A stretch of DNA of 64,000 nucleotides from Clostridiales bacterium (GTDB taxonomy: Bacteria > Bacillota > Clostridia > Christensenellales > Aristaeellaceae). The DNA lies in the NCBI GenBank assembly GCA_004556395.1, contig SFHK01000011.1, positions 1 through 64,000 on the forward strand, given 5' to 3'. Positions 50,663 to 58,201 of the stretch are shown here, piece by piece (position 1 is the stretch's first letter; each line of letters opens with the position of its first letter). The notes below the pieces were generated by a model that was not told the origin of the DNA, did not search any database, and worked only from the letters and a program-made list of their open reading frames with translations. Both the position numbers and the translations under genes were made by a program.

Positions 50663-51601
50663 ATGACTATCGGAATGAAAAAGAGGGAAATGACCCTGAG
50701 CCATAAGATTTCCCGCGACTGGAAGATGAATAAATACAAGTACCTGCTGATTCTGCCCGTGCTTGTATATCTGGCGCTGTTCTGCTATAAGCCGATGTAC
50801 GGCCTGATCATCGCGTTCAACAACTATAAGCCGACCCGCGGCATCACCGGCAGCGACTATGTCGGTCTCATGTGGTTTGACAACTTCTTCAACAACATCT
50901 ACTTCTGGCGTCTTCTGTCCAACACGTTCACCATTTCGGCGCTGTCCATTGTGTTTGGTTTCCCGGCGCCGATCATCCTCGCGCTGCTTCTGAACGAGAT
51001 TCAGAACGATAAGTTCAAGAGAACCGTGCAGACGATCACCTACATGCCGTACTTCATTTCGCTGGTGGTCACCTGCTCCATTATAAAGATTTACTGTCAG
51101 GAAAACGGCCTGTTCTCCCAGATTATTGAGATTTTCGGCGGCACGCGCCGCAACCTGCTCATCGATCCCAGCGCGTACAGACCCATTTATGTGCTCTCCG
51201 GCATCTGGCAGAATATCGGCTGGAACTCCATCATCTATCTGGCCGCGCTGTCCGGCATCGATCAGGAACAGTATGAGGCCGCCCGCATCGACGGCGCGAA
51301 CCGCTTCCAGCAGATGCTGCACATCACCATCCCCGGCATTCTGCCCACGATCATGATTCTGTTCGTGCTGCGCATGGGCAGCATTCTGAATGTAGGCTAT
51401 GAAAAGGTGCTTCTGCTCTATACGGAAAACACCTACAACGTGGCCGACGTATTCTCCACCTACACGTACCGCGTGGGTCTGGAGCAGAAGCAGTATTCGC
51501 TGTCCACGGCCGTGAGCCTGTTCAACACCATGGTGAACATCATGTTCCTTGTGTTCACCAACTGGCTGAGCCGCAAGACCACCGAGTCCGGCTTGTTCTG
51601 A
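50663..51601 (+). CDS. ABC sugar transporter permease 1 (LplB family)
   Basis: 312 residues, six helices, EAA loop EAARIDGANRFQQMLHITIP (about 204-223). The start ATG at 50663 follows AAAGGTGGGG; the ATG at 50675 is an alternative. It is 132 bases after the SBP gene, with the hairpin between. Confidence 0.92.
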   Translation: MTIGMKKREMTLSHKISRDWKMNKYKYLLILPVLVYLALFCYKPMYGLIIAFNNYKPTRGITGSDYVGLMWFDNFFNNIYFWRLLSNTFTISALSIVFGFPAPIILALLLNEIQNDKFKRTVQTITYMPYFISLVVTCSIIKIYCQENGLFSQIIEIFGGTRRNLLIDPSAYRPIYVLSGIWQNIGWNSIIYLAALSGIDQEQYEAARIDGANRFQQMLHITIPGILPTIMILFVLRMGSILNVGYEKVLLLYTENTYNVADVFSTYTYRVGLEQKQYSLSTAVSLFNTMVNIMFLVFTNWLSRKTTESGLF

Positions 51602-51616
51602 TGGGAGGCGCGAAGC

Positions 51617-52528
51617 ATGGCAACTACGAAGAAAAAAGCAACCGGCATCCTGATGAAGCGCAGCACCGGAGACTACATTTTCGATACGATCAATGTGATC
51701 ATCATGCTGCTCCTGTGTCTGGTGACGCTGTATCCCATGTACTTCGTCATCTGCGCGTCGTTTACCAAGAATACGTACCTGGTCGCGCATCCCGGCGCGG
51801 TGTTCTATCCCGTGGGCTTCACGGTCGGCTCCTACAAGCTGGCGTTCTCCCACCCGCTGCTTCTGAGCGGCTACAAGAACATCCTGATCGTTCTGGCGGT
51901 TTCGCTGCCGATCAATATTGCGCTGACGCTGTTCTGTGGCTACTTCTTAGCCTCCAAGAACGTGCTGCTCAAGAAGCCCGTGTTGTTCATCATCATGTTC
52001 ACCATGTTCTTCAGCGGCGGCATGATTCCCGGCTGGCTGAATATTCGCTCGCTGGGTCTGTATAACTCGCTGTGGGCGCTGATTTTGCCCGGCGCGATGA
52101 GCGTGTACAATTCCATCATCTGCCGCACCGCCATTGAGGCCGTGCCGGACAGCCTTCAGGAATCCGCGTACATCGACGGTGCGAACGATCTGGTGATCGT
52201 GTTCCGCATCATCCTGCCGCTGATCATGCCCACCATCGCCGTGCTGCTTTTGTATTACGGCGTGGGTCACTGGAACGCGTGGTTCAACGCGTCCATCTAC
52301 CTGCAGGATAACGAGAAGCTGCCCATTCAGAACGTGCTGCGCGCCGTGCTGATTGCCAACTCCAACATCCTGAACGCCGCCGCGGCGGAGAACGATCAGG
52401 TGAACGAATTCGCCGAGTCCATCAAGTACGCGGCCATCGTGCTCACCACCGTGCCCGTGCTGTGCGTGTACCCCTTCCTGCAGAAGTACTTCGTGAAGGG
52501 CGTTATGATCGGCGCCGTCAAGGGCTGA
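51617..52528 (+). CDS. ABC sugar transporter permease 2 (YtcP/AraQ-like)
   Basis: 303 residues, six helices, EAA loop ESAYIDGANDLVIVFRIILP, C-terminus YPFLQKYFVKGVMIGAVKG. GGGAGG precedes the ATG, 15 bases after permease 1. It completes the importer; no ATPase follows. Confidence 0.92.
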   Translation: MATTKKKATGILMKRSTGDYIFDTINVIIMLLLCLVTLYPMYFVICASFTKNTYLVAHPGAVFYPVGFTVGSYKLAFSHPLLLSGYKNILIVLAVSLPINIALTLFCGYFLASKNVLLKKPVLFIIMFTMFFSGGMIPGWLNIRSLGLYNSLWALILPGAMSVYNSIICRTAIEAVPDSLQESAYIDGANDLVIVFRIILPLIMPTIAVLLLYYGVGHWNAWFNASIYLQDNEKLPIQNVLRAVLIANSNILNAAAAENDQVNEFAESIKYAAIVLTTVPVLCVYPFLQKYFVKGVMIGAVKG

Positions 52529-52548
52529 TTTCATCCTACCTTCCTATG

Positions 52549-52582
52549 CCGGACGCTCGAGGAATTTTCCCCGGGCGTCTGG
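52549..52582 (+). terminator. Putative terminator of importer operon
   Basis: 8-bp arms (52549-52556 and 52575-52582) with one G-U pair, followed by TTCTTTATT. Confidence 0.55.
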
Positions 52583-52690
52583 TTCTTTATTGCGACGGTT
52601 TGGCGCGCGGTACGCGGAATTGCGCGCGTATGCCTTGCGGGGAACGCGGTTTGCGTGTAGAATGGAAGCGGAAGGTTGGGAGGGAGATTT

Positions 52691-54211
52691 ATGACGCGCG
52701 GATTCGTTCGCAGACTGCTCGCGGGGCTTGGCGTGATGGCGGCGGGCGTGCTGCTTTTGGTGTTCGTATACAGGCCGGAAATGCTGCCGGGCGTGCGGAT
52801 GCTGCTCGCGGGCGTGTTCGCGGCATGCGTCTTCGGCGGGCTGTTCGGCATCCTCTCCGGCTGGCGCGGCTTCGCCTGTGGCGCGTGCAGCGGCGCGGGG
52901 CTGGCCATGATGTACGCCAATCAGGCGCTGAAGCAGCCGGTCGGCGGGTTGATCACCATCGCGGGGCTGCTCTTCGCCATCGGCGCGCCGGCGGTGATTT
53001 CCACGCCGGGAGGAATTCGGGCGCTTTTCTCCAAATGGAAAAAGGGCGCGCACGAGCGCTCGCGCAGGCGCGTGAAGCTGCACGCGGCGAAGCCGAAGGA
53101 GGAGGTTGGCGAGCTTCTGCTGCGCAGCGGGCTGTGGATCAGTCAGTATCTGCGCGAGGGAGACCAGATTTACGTCGCGCGCGTCATGACCATCACGGAC
53201 GAAAGCAGCGCAAAGCCGCTTCTGAAGTCCGCCGCCGATTACGCGCCCGCGAAGGGAAACACCATCCTGAACGTGGCCGACATTGCCGACGTTCAGCGGC
53301 GCATGGGCACGGACGGGGAGTATGTTCGCATTCGTCGGCACAGCGGCCGTCCCATGCCGTGGTGCGAGCTGGTCTCCGGGGACGGAGCCAAGGCGGACGC
53401 GCAGCTCGCGAAGGTGTTCGCGGGGATTCCCGTGGAGTGGAAGGCAGGGAAGACGCCGAAAAAGGCTTCTAAAAAAATATTCTCGCCGGGCGTCAGCGCG
53501 AAACAATGGCGGACGTATACGGAGGAGGCAAGGAAGATTCTCCGGCGATATGACCGGCTGCGCGGGTGGCTGTTGGCTGCCAGCATCGGCTGTCAGCTTC
53601 TGTGGCTCTTTTCGAGCTTCAATTACCGAGTGCTTTGCGCGGCAAACCTGATTCTGCCGCCGGTTTCCTTCCTGCTATATTTCTACCGGATGCGCGTCGG
53701 AGTTACCGGCAACAAAAAGATAGACGAGGAGCTTTTTACGAATGCAATGCTCTTTCCCAATATCGCGTTGGGGGTGCGGACGCTTCTGGACTTCGATCTG
53801 GACAATCTGCTTCAGGTGTTTGTTCCGACGGGCGCGATCGCTGTGTTGTTTGCGCTGCTTGCGCTGTTGATTACGCGCGGCAGCGGCGTGTCGAAGCGTC
53901 GGCTGGCAAGCGCGCTGGCGCTCGTTGCGTTTCTCTATGCGCCCGCCGCGTCCGTACAGCTCAACTGGGTGATGGACGGCGGCAGGAATCGGGTGGAAAC
54001 GGTGGTTCCGATTGTGGAAATGTACGTGAGCAAGGGCAGCAAGTCGCCTACGTGGTATGAGCTGACTCTAAATACGGAGAACGGCAAAAAGAGCGCCAAG
54101 GTGGGAAAGGCGTTCTATAATACCCTTCAGGTGGGCGACGAGGTGAAGCTCGTCACAAGCACCGGGCCGCTGGGGATTACCTACCATTACGCGCGGGAAG
54201 CCGGTTCATAA
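52691..54211 (+). CDS. Multi-domain membrane protein of unknown function
   Basis: 506 residues. Residues 1-110 hold three or four membrane helices; 115-270 form a soluble region (LLLRSGLWISQYLREGDQIY, RRMGTDGEYVRIRRHSGRPM); 280-430 hold four more helices; and the C-terminal 80 are a small beta domain (PTWYELTLNTENGKKSAKVG) like those that follow DUF3592-type membrane helices. GGGAGGG lies before the ATG. It has its own short leader after the importer. I do not recognise the family. Confidence 0.65.
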   Translation: MTRGFVRRLLAGLGVMAAGVLLLVFVYRPEMLPGVRMLLAGVFAACVFGGLFGILSGWRGFACGACSGAGLAMMYANQALKQPVGGLITIAGLLFAIGAPAVISTPGGIRALFSKWKKGAHERSRRRVKLHAAKPKEEVGELLLRSGLWISQYLREGDQIYVARVMTITDESSAKPLLKSAADYAPAKGNTILNVADIADVQRRMGTDGEYVRIRRHSGRPMPWCELVSGDGAKADAQLAKVFAGIPVEWKAGKTPKKASKKIFSPGVSAKQWRTYTEEARKILRRYDRLRGWLLAASIGCQLLWLFSSFNYRVLCAANLILPPVSFLLYFYRMRVGVTGNKKIDEELFTNAMLFPNIALGVRTLLDFDLDNLLQVFVPTGAIAVLFALLALLITRGSGVSKRRLASALALVAFLYAPAASVQLNWVMDGGRNRVETVVPIVEMYVSKGSKSPTWYELTLNTENGKKSAKVGKAFYNTLQVGDEVKLVTSTGPLGITYHYAREAGS

Positions 54212-54218
54212 AAAGGTT

Positions 54219-54251
54219 CAGCGCCCGGGGAATGAGCTTCTCCGGGCGCTG
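54219..54251. terminator. Bidirectional terminator
   Basis: 10-bp perfect stem (54219-54228 and 54242-54251) extended by partial inner pairing, between convergent genes. Confidence 0.75.
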
Positions 54252-54268
54252 GAAATCTTTTGGACGAA

Positions 54269-55969
54269 TTACTGGGCGCGAAGGAGCTCTTCCTTGACCG
54301 CGCGGTACTTGGCGATATCCAGATCGTAGTCCGCGTAGCCGCGCACGAGCTTGCGCACGAGGTTGGCGCGCTTCTGACTGGGCAGCTTTTCCAGCAGGCA
54401 CAGATCCTCAAGGCCGATGCGCTGGGCTTCGCTGCGGGTGCTGAGGCAGGGACCTTCGTAACCGGGGTAGATGATGCAATAGTCGCCCGCGGGCAGGAAC
54501 AGCGCGCGCTTGGGGTGGAACTCCATTTCCTGCTCCGAGAACATGCACGCGCTGCGGCCATAGGGATCGATGAAGGGCGGGTACTGGTTGAAGCCCCAGT
54601 GCAGGTAGCCGCTCACGTTCGGATAGATGGCGGGCACCCAGCCGAGGTAGGTCTGGCGCAGCCGCTGCATATCCAGCATGCGGTTCATATAGCGCCCGCC
54701 GGGGGTCAGGCAGGTATAGACGTACAGCCTGTCGCCTGCCGCGACGCGCGCGTCGTAATATTCGCGGTCGTTTTCGTAGGTTTCATTGGTCGGGCACCAG
54801 ATGTCCACCGCGCCGTCCAGCGCGTGCGTGGGCAGCACCGGCTCCAGCGTGGGGATGCCGGGCATCTCTTTGTGCACGATTTCGGAGGCGATTCGGTACT
54901 GCGGCGCGAGCGCGTCGTTCGGCTCGTCCATTACGCACTGCTGCCAGCAGTCGGTCAGCCCCTTTTTCTTCAGATAGGCGTACAGCAGCCGCGCCTGAAG
55001 CGACAGGATGCGCTGCCCTTCGGGGATGGTGACGAGCGCGCCGCCCAGCGACACGCGCACGTCCACGCCGTTGTCAAACTTGTCGAAGGCGACCTTTCGG
55101 AACGCCGCCGCCACCTGATCGGGGGACGTGAATGTGTCGTGCGGCAGGGAGTTGTAGAACTCGTCATTGTCCGCCTGCCCGTCGGCGCGGCCGCAGAACG
55201 CCATGCCGTTGAAGTACGCGATGCCCGCGCGCTTCCCGGCTTCAATGTAGCGATCCAGCCGCTTTTCGTCCAGCTTCACTACGCCCTTCTTCAGCGAGAA
55301 GAACATGCCCGGCGACAGGTTCATGATGTTCTGGCGCGAATACACCGCCGCGCGCAGGTAGCGGTTGAGAAGCGTGAAGTACGCGTCTGAATCCATCTCC
55401 ACATGGTGCATGCGGGCGATGTTCGCGTAGCTGATCCAGTTGACGTACCTGTGCGTGTCGCGCCCGGCCTTCGGAACGACGGCGGGGTACTTGGCCACGG
55501 TGAGGGAGAGCGTCTGCGTTTGTCCGGCGTGGGAGACGGTCAGCTTCCATTCCTCCTCCGTGTATTCGCGCACGTATTCAATGAGGGTCTTGAACGCCGC
55601 CGCCGCGGTCACGCCCGTGGGCATGAGCACGTTGTAGATGGGCTTCAGCACCTCGTAGATGTAGAACGGCGCCTTGCGGAGGACGGTTTCGTTTACGTCG
55701 TCGTGCAGATAGGCGCTGCGCTGCTTCGCGCCGGTGTTCACCTCCACCGGAACCGGCAGAAGCTCGCTCAGGCGGAAAGCCGTGTGCGGTCCCTCCACCT
55801 CGATCGACACGGGGACGCCCGGCGTTAAGCCGGTCATGAGGATATGTACGCCCGCGGTTGTGCCGTTCGCTCCGGCGACGCGATAATGCGCTGCGCCATC
55901 AACGGCGTTCGAATCGGGATACAGCGCCTCAAGCTCGTCAAACAGGCGCGCGGTGAATTGCAGTTCCAT
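54269..55969 (-). CDS. DUF4091 domain glycoside-hydrolase-like protein
   Basis: 566 residues. The N-terminal 150 residues are a beta-sandwich-like part (VPVSIEVEGPHTAFRLSELL); the rest looks like a TIM barrel with QQCVMDEPND, which may carry an acid residue, and the DUF4091 block YTCLTPGGRYMNRMLDMQRL followed by VSGYLHWGFNQY. DUF4091 proteins are usually encoded in polysaccharide loci. No signal peptide is seen, so it is probably cytosolic. The ATG at 55969 has GGAGG 9 bases upstream. Confidence 0.82.
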   Translation of the reverse strand: MELQFTARLFDELEALYPDSNAVDGAAHYRVAGANGTTAGVHILMTGLTPGVPVSIEVEGPHTAFRLSELLPVPVEVNTGAKQRSAYLHDDVNETVLRKAPFYIYEVLKPIYNVLMPTGVTAAAAFKTLIEYVREYTEEEWKLTVSHAGQTQTLSLTVAKYPAVVPKAGRDTHRYVNWISYANIARMHHVEMDSDAYFTLLNRYLRAAVYSRQNIMNLSPGMFFSLKKGVVKLDEKRLDRYIEAGKRAGIAYFNGMAFCGRADGQADNDEFYNSLPHDTFTSPDQVAAAFRKVAFDKFDNGVDVRVSLGGALVTIPEGQRILSLQARLLYAYLKKKGLTDCWQQCVMDEPNDALAPQYRIASEIVHKEMPGIPTLEPVLPTHALDGAVDIWCPTNETYENDREYYDARVAAGDRLYVYTCLTPGGRYMNRMLDMQRLRQTYLGWVPAIYPNVSGYLHWGFNQYPPFIDPYGRSACMFSEQEMEFHPKRALFLPAGDYCIIYPGYEGPCLSTRSEAQRIGLEDLCLLEKLPSQKRANLVRKLVRGYADYDLDIAKYRAVKEELLRAQ

Positions 55970-56001
55970 GACTCCCAACCTCCGTTTTTCGTTATAAAAA
56001 C

Positions 56002-56026
56002 GGGAACGGCGAAAAACGCCGCTCCC
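56002..56026 (-). terminator. Terminator of hpf
   Basis: 10-bp stem with one mismatch (56002-56011 and 56017-56026), A-loop, followed on the minus strand by a T-run GTTTTTATAA. Confidence 0.85.
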
Positions 56027-56038
56027 GAGATCAAAAAA

Positions 56039-56569
56039 TCAGTCTTCGCTTTCCAGCAGGCCGTAGTTGCCGTCCTGACGCACGTACAGCACGCATACAT
56101 GACCCGTTTCGGCATTGTCGAACAGGTAGAAATTATGTCCCAGCAGCTCCATCTGCATCATGGCGTCCTCAACGCTCATGGGCTTCATGCTGAAGCGTTT
56201 CACGCGCACGATCTTGCGCTCCTCCTCGGCGACATCCTCGGGCTCGACCTCGGGCATGGGCGCGGGCGCGGATACGTGCAGGCGCTTGTCCAGCTTCGTG
56301 CGATGACGGCGAATCTGGCGGGAGAGCTTGTCCACCGCTTTGTCCACGCTGGCATACATGTCGCCCGTCGCTTCCTCGGCGCGGAACAGCAGACCCTTGT
56401 GGCTGATGGTGATTTCAACGATGTTCTTGCCGCCCTTTTCCTGCGTGTATTTCACCTGACCCTCGGCGTCGGGATCGAAGAACCAGTTCAGCTTGGAAAG
56501 CTTTTTCTCGGTATATTCGCGAAGGCTGTCAGAGACATCCATAAATCTGCCATAATGCTTGATCTTCAT
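56039..56569 (-). CDS. hpf: Ribosome hibernation promoting factor, long form
   Basis: 176 residues. The N-terminal RaiA/HPF domain (KIKHYGRFMDVSDSLREYTE, with KAVDKLSRQIRRHRTKLDKR as the basic ribosome-binding helix) is joined by an acidic linker to the C-terminal dimerisation domain (RVKRFSMKPMSVEDAMMQME, LLGHNFYLFDNAETG). The long form dimerises 70S ribosomes into inactive 100S particles in stationary phase. GGGAGG lies 8 bases before the ATG at 56569. A sigma-H-like promoter and a small upstream ORF precede it. Confidence 0.95.
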   Translation of the reverse strand: MKIKHYGRFMDVSDSLREYTEKKLSKLNWFFDPDAEGQVKYTQEKGGKNIVEITISHKGLLFRAEEATGDMYASVDKAVDKLSRQIRRHRTKLDKRLHVSAPAPMPEVEPEDVAEEERKIVRVKRFSMKPMSVEDAMMQMELLGHNFYLFDNAETGHVCVLYVRQDGNYGLLESED

Positions 56570-56633
56570 TGAGTGTTCCTCCCTTATCGGTAAAAGTTGA
56601 ATTTCCGCCGTTGCCCGAAAATGCATGAGCCAT
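56529..56633 (-). CDS. Small upstream ORF overlapping hpf
   Basis: 34 residues, beginning MAHAFSGNGG, from an ATG with a near-perfect AAAGGAGGT about 8 bases upstream, stronger than many full-length genes here. It overlaps the first 41 bases of hpf in another frame. Translation could couple to or interfere with hpf. It may instead be a chance ORF following a stranded ribosome binding site. Confidence 0.4.
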   Translation of the reverse strand: MAHAFSGNGGNSTFTDKGGTLNEDQALWQIYGCL

Positions 56634-56660
56634 GGGAAACGACCTCCTTTCACTTTTTCT

Positions 56661-56688
56661 ATTCGCCGCCGGTGTTAACTTTTCCTGC
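56661..56688 (-). promoter_or_regulatory. Sigma-H-like promoter of hpf
   Basis: On the minus strand GCAGGAAAA (56688-56680), a 12-base spacer and GGCGAAT (56667-56661), matching the Bacillus sigma-H pattern RnAGGAWWW and RnnGAAT. Confidence 0.5.
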
Positions 56689-56769
56689 AAATTTCCTGCA
56701 AGTCTCAAAAAAGTTTTTGCGGATTCGAATTTTTGTCACGATTTCAGAAAGAAACCCTCAAACACTGCG

Positions 56770-58125
56770 TTATCGCACGTTGTCGATGCCCGGCACGAGC
56801 ATGCCGTTGTCGTGCAGCCTGCGGCGAAGCGCGTCCACGTCGATTTCGGTCACGCGCACGCCCCGCTTCGCCGCTGCGGCCGCCGCGGTACCCGCCGCTT
56901 CGCCCATGGCCATGCAGGAGGCCTGTACGCGGTACGCGCTCTGTGCCCGGCGGTCGCCGGAGGCGATTCGACCTGCCATCATCAGGTTGTCAAAGCCGCG
57001 GGCGATCAACGCGCCCAGCGGAATGCCCGGCACGCGGCCTTCGTCCAGAAACACGTTGTCCAGCGGCTTATCCTCGGTGCCGCGATGCACGTCCACCGGG
57101 TAGAAGGAATAGCACACGGAATCGGGCGGGCACACGCCGTTCACGTAGTTCTCCACCGTTATATAGGCGTTGCCCACGATGCGCCGCGACTCGCGCGCCG
57201 ACACCAGCGGGCTGACGCTCGCTACATAGGCGCGCTCGTAGCCCGGCACATGCGCGCGCACGAATTTCACCGTGCGGGCAATGGATTCGCGGCCGTCGAT
57301 TTCGCCGCGGGTGCGGCTTTCTTCGTCCGCGCCGTTGAAGGGATACACGTGGTTCAGGTTGTTGCCGGGATTGATGGCGTAGCATTCGTCCAGCGACGCG
57401 CCCCGGCCGCGGCCGCGCCCGGTCGTAAGGCCGCCGATGTTCTTGCCCCAGATGTCCTGCGGCTGCATGTCGCCGCTTTCGAGGCTCTGATTGTAGGCGC
57501 GCTTGATGGCCGCATCGTCCTTTTCCGCCTCGCGCAGGTTCATGAGGATGCTGTTCAGGCTGGCGGGCTGAAGCTCGTCCGACAGCTCGTATTCCGCGCC
57601 TGCCATCACAGACACGCTGCCGTCGCCGGAGCAGTCGATGAACACCTTGCCGCAGATGCGCTTGAGTCCCTTCTGCGTGGAAATCAGCACGGAGGAGACG
57701 TGGCCGCCCTCGGCGCACACGTATACCACCGGCTGATGGTAGCAGAGGTGTACGCCCGCCGTTTCGGCCATGCGGTTCATTTCCACCTCGGCTTCGAACG
57801 CATTCAGCTCCACCGCCATCTGCGGGTGGCGCAGGTTGAACGGCGCGGGCGGCAGCTGCGCGAAGCCGTTCTTCGCGAGCGTGGTCATCAGCTCCCAGCC
57901 GATGCCGGCGATAATCTGTTTTCCGTGCGCGTGGAACAGCGCCGGGGCGCTCACGCCGCCGATGGTCATCGTGCCGCCCAGCGCGCCGAAGCGTTCCAGC
58001 ACGCAGGTTTTTGCGCCCTCGCGCGCCGCCGCGACCGCCGCGCAGAAGCCCGCCGTGCCGCCGCCGCACACCACTACGTCATAGCTTTCCTCGCCCTGAA
58101 TGCGAATCGTTTCCGTTGTCATCAT
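56770..58125 (-). CDS. FAD-dependent oxidoreductase (PF12831 type)
   Basis: 451 residues. The FAD-binding motif is YDVVVCGGGTAGFCAAVAAA near the N-terminus, with FGALGGTMTIGGVSAPAL and the C-terminal GIPLGALIARGFDNLMMAGR and RVQASCMAMGEAAGTAAAAA typical of this family, found in carbohydrate loci of Bacillota. It probably oxidises a sugar or sugar acid. The ATG at 58125 has AAGGAGG 11 bases before it. It is the last gene of the permease-permease-SBP operon. Confidence 0.88.
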   Translation of the reverse strand: MMTTETIRIQGEESYDVVVCGGGTAGFCAAVAAAREGAKTCVLERFGALGGTMTIGGVSAPALFHAHGKQIIAGIGWELMTTLAKNGFAQLPPAPFNLRHPQMAVELNAFEAEVEMNRMAETAGVHLCYHQPVVYVCAEGGHVSSVLISTQKGLKRICGKVFIDCSGDGSVSVMAGAEYELSDELQPASLNSILMNLREAEKDDAAIKRAYNQSLESGDMQPQDIWGKNIGGLTTGRGRGRGASLDECYAINPGNNLNHVYPFNGADEESRTRGEIDGRESIARTVKFVRAHVPGYERAYVASVSPLVSARESRRIVGNAYITVENYVNGVCPPDSVCYSFYPVDVHRGTEDKPLDNVFLDEGRVPGIPLGALIARGFDNLMMAGRIASGDRRAQSAYRVQASCMAMGEAAGTAAAAAAKRGVRVTEIDVDALRRRLHDNGMLVPGIDNVR

Positions 58126-58151
58126 GTGTGTTTCAACCTCCTTATAGTCAG

Positions 58152-58183
58152 CTGCGGAGTCGCCCGGGTGGACGGCTCCGCAG
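58152..58183 (-). terminator. Intercistronic stem-loop after SBP gene
   Basis: 8-bp perfect stem CTGCGGAG/CTCCGCAG (58152-58159 and 58176-58183), between the SBP stop and the oxidoreductase start on the minus strand; no T-run. Confidence 0.55.
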
Positions 58184-58201
58184 GATGGAGTTTTGAGGGA
58201 A

